Shown in pieces: positions 1 to 12,400 of a stretch of 64,000 bases of DNA. How positions within the stretch are numbered: position 1 is the stretch's first letter; every line of letters starts with the position of its first letter. The position numbers and the translations under genes were made by a program. The notes under the pieces were generated by a model that saw only the letters and a list, made by a program, of their open reading frames with translations, had not been told where the DNA came from and did no database searches. The stretch is taken from positions 16,479,345 to 16,543,344 of the forward strand of contig NC_135381.1 of assembly GCF_049243985.1 (NCBI RefSeq), written 5' to 3'. The stretch is from Paroedura picta (Eukaryota > Chordata > Lepidosauria > Squamata > Gekkonidae).

Positions 1-1104
1 AAGAACGTCTACTTCTGCTTCATTGACTATGCTAAAGCCTTTGATTGTGTGGAGCACAACAAATTGTGGCAAGTTCTTAAAGAGATGGGAATACCAGAGC
101 ATCTTATTTGTCTCTTGAGAAATTTATATGCAGGTCAAGAAGCAACAGTGAGAACTGAACATGGAATCACTGACTGGTTCAAAATTGAGAAAGGAGTTCG
201 GCAAGGCTGTATACTGTCGCCTTGCCTATTTAACTTGTATGCAGAGCACATCATGAGAAATGCGGGATTAGAGGAGTCACAAATTGGGATCAAGATTGCA
301 GGGAGAAATATCAACAACCTCAGATATGCAGATGATACCACTCTAATGGCAGAAAGTGAAGAGGAACTAAAGAGCCTGTTGATGCGGGTGAAGGAGGAGA
401 GTGCCAAAGTTGGCTTGAAACTCAACATCAAGAAAACAAAGATCATGGCATCCGGCCCTCTCAATTCCTGGCAAATAGAAGGGGAAGAAATGGAGATAGT
501 GACAGATTTTATTTTCCTGGGCTCCAAGATCACTGCAGATGGGGACTGCAGCAAAGAAATTAAAAGACGCTTGCTCCTGGGGAGGAAAGCTATGGCAAAT
601 CTAGACAGCATCCTAAAAAGCAGAGACATCACCCTGCCAACAAAAGTGCGTTTAGTCAAGGCTATGGTCTTCCCAGTTGCAATGTATGGCTGCGAAAGTT
701 GGACCATAAGGAAGGCCGAGCGTCAAAGAATTGAGGCTTTTGAACTCTGGTGCTGGAGAAGACTCTTGCGAGTCCCTTGGACTGCAAGGCGAACAAACCA
801 GTCAGTCCTAGAGGAGATCAGCCCTGACTGCTCTTTAGAAGGCCAGATCCTGAAGATGAAACTCAAATATTTTGGCCACCTCATGAGAAGGAAGGACTCC
901 CTGGAGAAGAGCCTAATGCTGGGAGAGATCGAGGGCAAAAGAAGAAGGGGACGACAGAGAATGAGGTGGATGGATGGAGTCACTGAAGCAGTAGGTGCAA
1001 ACTTAAATGGACTCCGGGGAATGGTAGAGGACAGGAAGGCCTGGAGGATCATTGTCCATGCGGTCGCGATGGGTCGGACACGACTTCGCACATAACAACA
1101 AAAG
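1..1104 (+). mobile_element. BovB (RTE-clade) LINE, 3' end with open reverse transcriptase frame, cut by window edge
   Basis: Frame 1 is open from the first base to a TAA at 1093-1095, giving 364 residues of the C-terminal part of an RTE-type ORF2. Visible reverse transcriptase motifs are the palm motif FIDYAKAFDCV near residue 8, GVRQGCILSPCLFNLYAE near residue 67, and the catalytic YADD at 325-336. The C-terminal tract ELWCWRRLLRVPWTARR and MRRKDSLEKSLMLG is the signature I know from BovB of ruminants and squamates. A very short 3' end (CATAACAACAAAA) follows the stop, as usual for RTE elements. The frame has no break in the part seen, so the copy is young. A full BovB is about 3.2 kb, so the 5' two thirds lie outside the window. 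Confidence 0.93.
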
Positions 1105-1409
1105 AGGCATTTCAAGAGATCTTCCTTTCCTCAATGCTGCTGTAGTAATGGGCCCATGTCCCTCCCCCACAAACTACATATCCCAGAGCTCTCTGCAAGA
1201 GAATTCATTTAACCAGTTTTAATATATACACATACTCATACCATAGGTACTTGGCAAATGTGGAAGGTGCTTTTACAAGCTTAGTTAGGGTGAGCTTCTG
1301 TGCTTCCCACAAATTTACTACATCTCTGCAATTTTTAAGATGGTGCTTCATCCCCCTCTGGATTAGCTTTCATGCAGAGGTTCTACCTGTAACACTAGTG
1401 CCATTTTTA

Positions 1410-1752
1410 AAATTATTAATAAATAATTTGATTTATATCCTGGCATTCCCATAACCGGCTCTTGGTGGGTAACAAAGTTATAAATCCCAGAATAAAATCG
1501 TTCCCCATAAAAACATAGTCCATAAAAACATAGTCCACACCTGACAGTAGAATAAAATGCCTTCCCCACCCCTGCTTAACACAATGCATACAAGCACCTC
1601 AGGGGGTTAATAGGGAGTAATGTGTCAACCCCATTATCTTGTTGGCTGGGGAGGGGGGCAGATCTTAACTGCCCTGGCCTCAACCAAACACCTGGCGGAT
1701 GTGCTCTATCTTGCAGGCCCTATGTAACTGTGCGAGCTCTGTCAGGGCTCTT
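1410..1752 (-). mobile_element. L2/CR1-type LINE 3' fragment
   Basis: Read on the minus strand, the segment around 1,665-1,752 matches the same C-terminal coding tract ([28 protein letters not shown] type) seen more clearly at 31,499-31,759. The left end (1,417-1,450) is the A/T-rich tail with a TTATTAATAAATAA run. The copy is decayed. Family naming rests on recognition of the tail and of the Trp-Asn-Leu-Pro motif, not on a search. Confidence 0.6.
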
Positions 1753-1754
1753 CT

Positions 1755-1833
1755 GAGCCGGCTGCTGGGATTGAACCAGCCTCATGGTCAGAGCTTCAGA
1801 CAGCATGTCGGCTGCCTTACCACCCTGCATAGC
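1755..1833 (-). mobile_element. Sauria-type SINE, tRNA-related head only
   Basis: The reverse complement gives the head of the SINE found complete at 9,752-10,039, including GTGGTAAGGCAGC, the CTGTCTGAAGCTCTG tract and the GTTCAATCCCAGCAGCCGG box B region. Only the tRNA-like part is present. It abuts the L2-type fragment, suggesting nested or rearranged insertions. Confidence 0.75.
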
Positions 1834-3789
1834 TTCTTCTTTTCATGTAGAAGCTCCCAAGTAAAGTAGAGGCATGCAACACTGTTCCTGAGGGGGGAAA
1901 TTCATGTGGAAAAAGGCCCCATGTTGATGTTGACATGGATTTTTGAAAAGTGCTGTTCTTTGACACAAGATGTTAACCCTTCCTGCAACCCCAGGTCTAC
2001 TGTTCCTGCAGAAGACACCCAACTTTCTCCACTTCCTCCTGCCCTTTCCCTTGTCACTGCAATGGCCTGACATCATTGTGCTCACCCACAAAACTCTTGT
2101 GTTGCCCTGTAACCCTTAGCCTCTGCTCCATCAAGAGGTAATCTCCGGCATGGCCGACCTACTGAACTTGTGACCCAGCATGTCAAATGCAGCTTGTCAG
2201 TCTCAAGAGCCCACCTGCTTGGGACACAAGGAGGAATTTGTAAAGTAGTGTGTGTAGGGGGGGTTGATTTGCTAGGTGGTTATGCAGGCTGGTGGAAGAA
2301 GCTATGCATGGGAGGGAGCTCTTTTCCCAAGTGATTTCAGGCTGGCCTGCCAAATACACTGGCAGAGAAAAACTCTCCTTGGAAGTCCTCTGATGATTTG
2401 GAAGAGCGTCTATTAAGCCCTTGGGGACAGCTCTTTTAAGCTTTGCTCCCTGCCAAAAACCACTCATCCATCATTATATTTGGTATTGCAAGTCAGGTCT
2501 GAATGACCATACCTCTGTGCTGTCCTTGAGAGCAAGAACTCACACAAAGAACTCAGACCCAGAGTTTAGTATTGTACGTTTGCTCTCTGCGGGAAAAGAT
2601 CTATGTAATCTGCTGATACACTTCTGTGTCTCCTCTCCCGGTTCCCTCCTGGGCCTAGTTTCTTGTTGCCCTTTTCAGAGAACAGCAAATCACTTAGTAA
2701 AACAGGGTTGCTTTCATGCTAGCAGTTTAGCCGGGAAGAGATATCATTTATTCACTGAGTATTTATGGCGAATTCAGTCGGTGCTGTTGTCAGTCTGACG
2801 CAGCTCGGCATTTTCTGTTCTTTTGCTTTTTCCATATTTTTTTCAACCTGATTGATGGCGATTCCCACCACACGCACACAAACATAATTTTAGTGAACTG
2901 AAGGAGGCTGCTTGCAGATGGGGGAGTGAAAACACACACCTACCACAACAGCAGCAAGCAATGCAGGAATGGGTCAGAACAGCATTTCCCCCACAACCAT
3001 TCCAGCAGATCTCCCATTGCTTCCATTGAGCCTGCACATATGCACAGATACAATGATGATCATGCTGGTGCTCCCAACAGCTTGGAAGCCCCCCTTTCCC
3101 CTCCCGTTCGCTTTCCCTGCTGAGCTGTGGTGCAGTTCAGGAGAAAAATGGGGGAAAGACCTTTAAAAGGTTAATGGAGTAGGGTATGGAGCAGGTGGCG
3201 TATTGATTGTATGCATTACGGTGGAAGGGACTGCATCTCCCCCTCTGTTGTTTGTGCACATTGGGTTGGTCTCCTGGGGTAGAGTCTCTGCTCAGCTGGT
3301 TCTGTTTGTCGGCTGAAAGGATAGACTACATGAGCTCCATTGTCCTGAAGCCAGTGGTCCCCATCTATATATCTCCTTGCTAGTAAGTGGATGTTGTTTT
3401 GGACACACCCATCTCTGCTGTGTATACTTAAGAGCAATAATCTGAGTGAGGATGCTACTCCTGAATTGCAAACGAGAAGCAATATCATAGCACACAACAG
3501 TGAGCCGACTTGTGTCATTTTGAAAATGGAGCTTTGCTCCACCTTCTCCACTGGTCTTATCTGGCAAGCTGTGACTGATAACTGAGTTGTAACTGGACCT
3601 GAGGAGGATCACATCAGCAAGAGGAGTTGCCAGGAGGATGAGAAAGGAAGAGGAGGTATGCAAATAATAAATGGGATTAAAAATGGCTCCTGTGTTATAA
3701 ATTAGCATTTAAGATCGGTCTTGAGCCTGGAAAGGCTGAAAACTACTTGTAGTAGACAATACCTACTGGACCAATGGCTAACTCAACGT

Positions 3790-3998
3790 AAGGCAACCTC
3801 ATATATTCAGCTACTCAGCACTAGCTCAGTTGTAAATTACATGTTTTACATGCAGGGCAGTCCAGATTCAACTCTCTCAACATTTTCTCAAACTTCCCTA
3901 TCTCACAAGGTTGCTGTGAGGATAAAATAGAGAGGAGAATGATCTAAGCTGCTTTGGTTCCCCATTGGAGAGAAAGGTGGGGTACAAATGAATAAGAG
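3790..3998 (+). mobile_element. MIR/CORE-like tRNA-derived SINE, old copy
   Basis: A degenerate tRNA-like head (CACTAGCTCAGTTG at about 3,818) is followed by the CTCACAAGGTTGCTGTGAGGA core and a tail with GAGAAAGGTGGGGTACAAATGAATAA. This order of modules is that of MIR-like CORE SINEs of amniotes. No target duplication is visible; the copy is well diverged. Confidence 0.6.
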
Positions 3999-5444
3999 AG
4001 ACAAATGTATCTTCAGCAAGGTGGGCCACATTACTAAGAGTGGAAGGAAAACCTGAAGAAGGAGTCTCATAGATCTCCTGTCAAGCCCTTTGACTCACTC
4101 CTTCTGGCTGCACTGATGCCTCAGCCTTACCCTCAGTTCGCTAACTGCTGGCTTCCTGCTGGCAGATGAGGTCACATGTTTCAAGGGCCAATCCACTGAT
4201 TGGTCTCCAGGCTGGTGGGTCTTTTCCTTGCCAATGTTGTCTGCTCCTTGGAGCTTTGCCTGTTTGGCTGCCTGACCTGCTTCCCTGCCTACTTACGCAT
4301 TTTGAAGAGTGGAAGCTGTGTTTGGAAATGGCTGCCTGGAGTTACTACAATACCTGGCGTCAAACCAGCATAAACCCAACATAGGTGTGCTGTATAGATC
4401 TGCCTTAAGTGTGATTGTTCTGACCAGTGATAATGATTAAATCTGGACCATCATTCGTTCCTATCACACTTGAAGCCACCCAGCTGTGGGAAGGATTCTT
4501 TTCTCTTGAGAAGAGTGCCTCATGGAACTCACAGTCTCCTGATTTCAGCAAAAATGACTTTTGTTGAACATAAAGCTGTCAACTGACTCAAGAACATTCA
4601 GTTCACTGCTTTGCAAATGGTGTTTGGGGAGGTCTATGGAAAAGATTTCTAACAGCACTTGAGCCGCTGCTATGCGTGGCTGCAGGGGCAAGTTCCACAG
4701 GAGAGGTAAGACCAAATCACTTCTGTACTCAGCTGTTACCCTCCCTGAGGTAATTTTTGAAGGTCCTTCTCTGTGCATCTCCATCACTCAATGTCAGGTT
4801 GCCTTTTTTGCCCCTTGTCTTGTGGCCACAAATGTGGAATGAATCTTCTCCTAGCACATTAATTTTGCTTTGCTGATGCTGAAAGTGATTTTGTGGCAGC
4901 TTTGACTGCTGGCTTTTGTGGCGTCTTCTGTTTATTTTGCTGGGTATATTGTGCTGCAGATGTTTATATTCAAACCAGCTTGTTGTAAAGCTTCCTAGAT
5001 AGAATGGCAGAGTGGGGGTCGACTTCAAGAATAATCATAACTTGATGTGAGGTAGGACACAGGTTGAGTTTATGGGAGGGGGTGATAGTGTGGCCTACAG
5101 GTATGGGCCAGAGCCCCCAGAAAGTATAGTGCTTAGTTTGTAAACAAGGGAGAGTAGAAAACCATTCCCTAAACGCCGAAGTTGAGTTGACTGTCTTTCA
5201 CACAATAATGGAGAAACTGAATCCAAGTCAATCTACGTATTCTTCAGATAGCAGTAGAGGTGTTGTTTTCAGATACTGAAGGAAGTGTGAAGTAAACTGC
5301 CATTTTATAGACAAAAGCTGCCATCTCATTAATAGAAGGTAAGGCTGTCTTTAATGTATTCTCTTTCTCACTCACTCAGAACAACTCAGTAAACCCAGAA
5401 GCTTAAGGACATGAACCCTTAACTTTTATCTTTAGCAATTAAAG

Positions 5445-5580
5445 CAGGGGTAGTCAAACTGTGGCCCTATAGATGTCCATGGACCACAATCCCCATGAGC
5501 CCCTGCCAGCAAATGCTGGCAGGGGCTCATGGGAATTGTAGTCCATGGACATCTGGAGGACCGCAGTTTGACTACCCCTG
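5445..5580. mobile_element. Palindromic non-autonomous hAT element (MITE), copy 1
   Basis: The 136-bp element starts CAGGGGTAGTCAAACTG and ends with its reverse complement. The two halves are complementary over nearly the whole length, so a single strand folds into a long hairpin with the tip near GCCAGCAAATGCTGGC. It is flanked by a perfect 8-bp duplication AATTAAAG at 5,437-5,444 and 5,581-5,588, the target-site size of hAT transposons. It has no coding capacity and must have been moved by an autonomous relative. Confidence 0.92.
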
Positions 5581-6049
5581 AATTAAAGTTTTAAACCCAA
5601 TATTTAAACCAGTCAGAATTTCAGGGCACAGGATAGTATCCTAATTTCTCTGTACCTTGAACAATTAGACATAAAAGCTGGGAAGGGTTCTCACTAGCCA
5701 TCATATTCTCTGCTGTATATAGGCTGAGGAAGGGAAGAGCCAGGAAGCAACTTTGCACTGTTTTAAAACCAGATGTGAACTCTAGTCTGGTACGGGATCA
5801 ATAAACTCGGTCCCTCTTCTAGTCCTGCAGCTGTTTCCTAAGTGGATTGCTTTCCATCCAGCTGGCCTCTTTGGTAATCAAAGCACTCCACATTTCAGGA
5901 GATTGAGAACTGAAATTATTTCAGGGGTGAAGCGAGCCCAAAATAGCAGGATTTCCTAGGCCTGCTTACGAACAGTCACTTCTTGCGGTACCTCTCTGCT
6001 CTTCGTTTTCCTTGCCTTGGCTGCCTTCAGAAAGTCAAAGCAGTCCCCT

Positions 6050-6404
6050 GCATATTGAGAGTGGTGGGAGGGAACTGAACTTTAATCTGATGTAGATTAT
6101 ACACCCACCTCCCTCTCTGTCCTTTCTCTGTCCCTCCCTCTCTGTTTCTCTCCCCTCCTTCCCCTTCCTGCTTCATCTCTTCAAGAAAGTGAACATAAAG
6201 TTTAAAAAAACCAAAACAAAACAGAGAGAGAGAGAAAGAGAAAGCTCTCTGAAGAGGGAAGCCTCACCAGTAGTAGCCAGTTCTTATTTGGATTTGACTG
6301 GTGCTGCCTGTGTCTCGCTTTGCTCCTAAAGACTGCCTTTAATGGAATCAATTACCCAGTTTCCTTTATAACCGAGTCTACTGGCAAGGCAGCTTCAACA
6401 TATT
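6050..6404 (+). promoter_or_regulatory. CABP1: Probable promoter and 5' UTR of the short/long CaBP1 transcript
   Basis: Directly upstream of the CABP1 ATG lies a pyrimidine tract of about 75 nt (6,108-6,182), then A-rich and GA-repeat sequence (6,200-6,243). No CpG island and no convincing TATA box is present, unlike MLEC and UNC119B. Placement as promoter is inferred from position; the transcription start was not determined. The ATG has A at -3 and G at +4. Confidence 0.45.
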
Positions 6405-6449
6405 ATGGGCAACTGTGTGAAGTCTCCACTGAGAAACCTCTCAAAAAAG
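6405..6449 (+). CDS. CABP1: CABP1 exon 1, myristoylated N-terminus
   Basis: The exon encodes [15 protein letters not shown], matching human MGNCVKYPLRNLSRK at 13 of 15 positions. Gly2 is the myristoylation site and Cys4 a possible palmitoylation site. The donor is GTATGT at 6,450 in phase 0, so it can join either the alternative exon at 14,047 or the exon at 16,977 in frame. It is too short to stand out as an ORF and was found by looking for the conserved start. Confidence 0.93.
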
Positions 6450-9400
6450 GTATGTTCCCTGCCTGGACGTGTGTTATACATGTCTTGAGCCAGCATCTTT
6501 TGGGATCGGTGATGATGTTGGGGAAGAGACAGATTGGTGGGAGGAAGGCGAAGATACCGCAACCAAACTCCCTATGTGAGTCTTTTTTTTTTTTTTTTTG
6601 GTAAGGCTGGCCTCACAAAGGTCCACTATACCAAAAAAAAAAAAAAAGAGGGGAAAAAAGAAATCAGGGACGATAACACCTGCATGCATGCAGACATGGC
6701 TCTTTTCCATGTGCAATTTTGTGTTGATGTGTAGGGCTGTATAGTTGGGTGCATGTGTTTACAATAGGTGGGGCTAGATCCCTTGCGAATTTCTCCCATG
6801 GGAGCTCCATTGAAATGAAATGCATCATGATACAGATCCGTTTCATTTCAGTGCCCCATAGAAATCCTGTTAGACTTTGGCCTCTGTTGTTTACTATGAA
6901 GATGTCAGTGCTCCCTTTTGTAAAAATAAATAAATACAGGTGCACACATTTCGTACAAAAGTACCCATTTGTCTACGGATGTCAGCGCAGACTTGATTTT
7001 GTGCAGGGATATGTGCATGTATGTCAGTGTTACAGAGGAGGATGTAAGAGAGCATGTCAGTTTGGGCTTCAGTGGAGCTGGAGGCACATTGTGTGGGTTT
7101 TTAACTACTGTTGTGAGCTGCCCTGAGACTGTTTGGAGAGGGGTGGCATATATATAAATTAGAACATGTTCACAACAAGGAGGCATTTGACCAATACCAT
7201 TTATATGTGCTTATTTATGAGGATAATTGCCCTTAGTAAGTTGTGCTGTTTGCAACACACTTGTGCACCCTGTTCCCTTCATTTTGACAGAGTAGTGTCA
7301 TGATCTGCCATCACTGTTTGGACAGGTATAAAGTATGGCAATCATGCCGGTGACCTAACCTCTCCAATGCTCTTGCGTGCTTTAAGGTACGATCTCTCTT
7401 TCTTCCCTTGCTCTTTGCTCCCCCTTTTGCAGTTTCCGTTTCTTCTGCCATACTATTCCTGGGAGATGCACATCAGCATGCAAAGCATTTGTGTGCTGAT
7501 CTTCATTTGTTGTGTCAGATCTCTTTGTAGGAAGGCAACTGTCTCTTCCTGTGAAAATGTTTCAGCAGGCCTGGGTCTTGCGCAGACTAGAGAGTGGCTT
7601 CTTCCACACATTCCTTTTCATCCTCCAGCCTCTCACTTTAACATGATTTGCTGATTTTAAAAACACTCACAATAAATAATTAAATATTTGATTTTGGCAC
7701 CAAGTTAAACTTTCTTCAATGTGCCAAAATCGGATCTTGAGCGGTTAATATTGAGCTGGCTGCTACGGCTTCCAAGATGCAGTGTTTTTAGGACTGCTGG
7801 ATGGGTTTTAGCTGGATTGATGGCTTTAATTGCCTTCCAGGATCTTCTTGTATTCACCAGTGTCTTTTGTTCAAAATGCAACAAATACAGCCAATCAATA
7901 CAAGCAGCACTGTGCCAACACACGAAAGCACTAATTCTGAGACAGGATGTACGATGGTGTGAATGGAGATGTGCCTCGGAGGCAGCGACAGCCTCTGAGG
8001 TGCCTTCAAACACAATCAGGTGCAGGCCTCATGCTGGGAGACCAGAAACCTTTGTCTGCCATAAGAGGGATTCTGAGTAATGCTGGGTGCAAGCATTCTT
8101 TGAAACACAAGCACATGGTCATAGGAGTGAATGTATGCTAGCATGCTTATCTGTATGTACATAGTGATTGCAATATGTACTGTGATGTCGGCATATAAAC
8201 TGGTACACGTGCGTATGTGGTGCCACCATACATGGATGCATTCCTCAGTATGGACATGTGTTTGTCGATGGGACACCTACTTGTTGTCACTTGTGCTTGC
8301 ACAGGGAATGTCCATTTGGGAAGACCTATATATGCCTGAACAGAGATGTTCGGTGAGAATATATTAGCCTATGTGCTGAGAATGGTTTGTGAATGCAATA
8401 GTTATGTGTGTGTGTGTGTGTGATTGTTTATACAGGGGCACTAGCCCGGTAATGGGGATGCTACAAATTTTGAGAAACAACTCTGGAAAAACATGTTAAT
8501 GATACAGCTGGTAAGATTAATTCCCTTGGAGAAAAGCTGAAAAGGAAGAAACTCGGAGGAAATTTTGCCTCTCATTCAAGGAGAAAGTGGTATTATGCAG
8601 TGGCAGACTGAGCTGTTTATTGTCCCTTTGGGGAGTCCAGCACTGCCAGAGGTTCAAAACAGGGGAGAGAGAATAGAACAGCAGCTGTGAGGCTTGTCTG
8701 CTTGTGACATGTGAGAAAATAGTGCAGGCCTCTTCTCTGAGCTAGTCCTAACAAGGACAAGTTATAAAATCTACCCCAGCATTGCTGTAAAAGAGAGAAG
8801 GAAGGGATTTGCACTCTACAAGCTCCCCATCTGATTTCTGGAGAATGAAACCAGGCTGCTGGTCAATAGAAAGAAAGAGCAAAGATGCCACATATGACAT
8901 TTTTAGGAGCATAGCTAAGCTGGCTGAAGCTTACTCTCTAAAATGTCAAGTGTGAATGCAGTAAACACATCCTCCTGGTACAAGTACACTTTGCCAGGGA
9001 ATCGAGATTGGATGCAGGACCTTGTTGAGTGGGCACTTAATGTGTGAAACAACATATAATAGTCTCTAAAACAGCCAATCAGCAAGGGAGCTTTCTTTCC
9101 TTTCTGAACCACATTAACCCCATTCCAGCACAGACTTTTAAAATGATGTTATTTTCATTCTAAACACATTAAGAGCAGAGAGACTGCAAAAGATGACAGT
9201 AGAGCTCTGGGCGCTTTACATTATGCAGTCGGTCTTAGGGCAAGTACAGTCCGTTTGGTGCTTTTCATATCTGATGACTTGCACAACTTTGATGCTGTAA
9301 GAAATAAAATGAGAGTTCTGAGATAAGACTGGTAGGGGGAGAACATGAGCACCACATGTTATTTGCCCCAGAAGGATATATCCAAAGAGCAACTGGTGCT

Positions 9401-12400
9401 CAAGCGCACCTTCCTGCATAGAAGACATTTTAATACACTATTGGGGCACAATGTGCCCCCAGTGCCAGTGCAACAGCTCCAAGATAAATTAGGTAGGAGA
9501 CAACACATATACAAAAAGGCTTAGCTGTCCCTCTTACATTTTATACCAGCCCCAGAATGTGGCTTTGGGAGAATCTATCAACCCACTGAGCTCACAGAGG
9601 AGAATCCTAGAGACTATTGCCCCTCACTTTTTGAAAGCCCCACATGTGGGAAGCAAATTGCCTCACCTCAGAACCAGTTCAAGGCGTTTTGCTGTGCTGA
9701 GCAGCCACATTTCAGGATAACAATTCCATTTGCAGTGACATAATCAGTTGTCAGAGCCTCTTGTGGTGCAGAGTGGTAAGGCAGCAGTCATGCAGTCTGA
9801 AAGCTCTGCCCATGAGGCTGGGAGTTCAATCCCAGCAGCCGGCTCAAGGTTGACTCAGCCTTCCATCCTTCCGAGGTCGGTAAAATGAGTACCCAGCTTG
9901 CTGGGGGGTAAACGGTAATGACTGGGGAAGGCACTGGCAAACCACCCCGTACTGAGTCTGCCATGAAAACGCTAGAGGGCGTCACCCCAAGGGTCAGACA
10001 TGACCCGGTGCTTGCACAGGGGATACCTTTACCTTTACCTAATCAGTTGTGTCTTATACAACATTGCAAGGGATCCTGTACCACCTCTCTTGTGTTTCCC
10101 AAAACACGGGCCCATTCCTCTCCTTCACAAATATTGCATTATATACTGCCTGATTTTTTTTTTAAATCACAATAGGCTACAGGTAGCACCCTCTTCCCCA
10201 TTTGTTCATAAAGAGGCCAGAGACCAAGAAATAGCTCCTTTTCTATGCACGATCCAAAAGCTGCATTTTCAGCTTATTTGCAACATTAAAATGATGCATT
10301 TTCAGCCTATTTGCAGCATGTTTGGCTTTTAAACCATTTTAATATGGATTTCTGAATGCCACAAGGAATAAGAAAGAGAAAACATTCCTACTAGTGAGCA
10401 GTGACTTGTTTTGTTAATGTGAGCTATTTTGCTCTTCCTTCAGTATCTCAGAAACAGGCATGTGTACTAAAGTTTGGGTTTATATGCACATTTATTTAAT
10501 AATCAGTGGAAGAACAGATGGTTATCCAAAACAAGGACTGGGAAGCTGACAGTCCTAGTGTTCAAGCAGCTGGCAGTTATTGGACTTCGCAGTAGTTTTC
10601 CAGGCCCAGTCCTTGGCAGACTGCTTTTCAGAGAACTAAAGGTGATATGAAAGAGGGGACTGCTGATCTCACTGTTGCCCCTGACTAAATAGCTCTGGCA
10701 GGTATGGTTGCTGTGATCATGGAGTGAAACATATGAGATGTGAAGTCTCTCAAATAATCTGAAACTCCTTTGAAAACCACTTTCTATAGAAGAATTTATT
10801 TTTTCCCCTGGTATGCGTGGAAAGGATCTTCCCATCAGTTGTATGCTGGCACGTGGGGTCTCGAGGGCTCTGTTATTCCTAGGTCTTTCCCTCCTGGTGT
10901 GCTTTTTGCCCACAATCATGGCCTTGATGCTATTCTTGCCCCATTAATGCCAATAGCATCTTAACTGCTGCAGATTGCCTGAGGACTGTGTTCACAGAAA
11001 AGCCAACTGCTATCAGGTTCAATGTGTGTCATGCAATGAACCTATGACACATTTGGCTAAGGAACACAGTTGCGCATGCTAATCCCGCCCTCTGTGTGCA
11101 TGTCCTCGTCCAGGTCAAAAGAAACTTGCATTGCTCAGCCAGAGTGCTCATTTTTTGGAGGACAGTGTCCAAAGTAGACAGATGCGCTTTGAGGAAAATG
11201 AGCCGCTGGCAAGGACTTCTTTTGTCTCTTGTGAAAGCAATTACAGGATTGTGAATGTTTACTGCGTAAAATCCAAAGGTCCTACTGAGCATCGCTGGCT
11301 TTTTATAGCTGCATGGGAATGTTAGGATGAAGCGTTTCTGACAGAGCCTCTACCATGCATTGCTATATAAGGCCAGCTGGCTCTCCAGTGGGGCCTGGAG
11401 CTTCCATTATTGGATTCCATCCTGGGAGCCCCTGAGTACTGGAAGGCACAGACTACACAAAGAATGACACCCTATAGAACCTAGTGCTATGAATGCTAAG
11501 ATGATGGGGGAATTACCATCCAAGAGTCAGGAACGGCTGGGGAACCAAGCAGATTAGTTCTGCAATTAACAAAAAAAACCTAAGGCCTCCTACGTTTTTT
11601 GGTAGCCATGAACCATATAGTGGAACTCCACCAGCTCCCTCTCACTGTTCATTTTGTTACATCTTTGAAAATTTGCTTTTACAAAAGAAGCACTTGACAA
11701 AACCTTTTGCCATTTGATCGCTGGAAATGCTTTTCATACACCACAGGAATGTCGGAGACATTGACAGGCATTGCTGTCATTGTTTCAAGCCTGCCTTCAC
11801 AACATTAAGGGCGAGAAACTTGCCTTCATTCTATTTGTACTAGTTTTGTCCCATATAGAGGCCATCTCCTATATTTTAGATTTGTCACTTGAGACTCATG
11901 GCCCTGAGAGGGCACAGCTGGAACTGGGATGCAGATGGAGACAGGCTGTGTGAAGGAGATAAAAGGTCTCTCATGGGGTCTTCTAAAGACCCTTTGAAAG
12001 AGTGTGCATGAATGTCTGATGTTCTGCTTTTCTGCATCAGAAGTCTCACCTCCCATCTGCCTTCCACGTTATGTAAAAAAAAAACCCTGTACCTTCTGAA
12101 GGGAAATAAAAAATTCAGCAGAAACAGCAACAAAGAAATTCTCAAATTCTGAATAGTTTGCATTTCTTTCTTTCTGCAAACCACAAGGGAGGACAGGAAT
12201 ACTGCAGATTATGGAGTCCTCAATTCCTCGGTCCAGTGGCTGATTCACATATTACAGAGTATATAGGTTGGGTGTGGGGTCTTCACCTGTGTTACAGACA
12301 AGCGAGAGCTATGGGTTCCCCTCAATTCCTGCACAAGCAGTGCCTGACTCAGGTAAGTACCATGGTGTGCATGGCCCTGGCTTCCCATGCCATGTATGTA

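Larger units (their letters stand above)
1105..6050. other. Intergenic stretch upstream of CABP1
   Basis: No exon was recognised here on either strand. It holds an L2/CR1-type LINE tail, a Sauria SINE head, a MIR-like SINE and a palindromic hAT element, listed separately. The remaining sequence is AT-rich single-copy-looking DNA with only short random frames. The upstream caldendrin-type first exon of CABP1, which is long and GC-rich in mammals, was looked for and not seen, so it is either left of the window or absent. Confidence 0.6.

Noticed and set aside
135-707. 190-codon antisense frame within the BovB element
   Set aside because: It is a shadow of the real reverse transcriptase frame on the other strand.
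5445-5580. Transcription terminator or microRNA hairpin
   Set aside because: The palindrome recurs at several places with 8-bp target duplications, so it is a transposon. MicroRNA processing cannot be judged from sequence alone.
1-6000. Caldendrin-type first exon of CABP1
   Set aside because: No GC-rich long exon ending in a phase-0 donor after an SSAFGQ-like peptide was found.
9752-10039. tRNA gene
   Set aside because: Box A and B are present but the sequence does not fold as a tRNA and continues into a SINE body; the same holds for 14,322-14,534 and 57,425-57,615.
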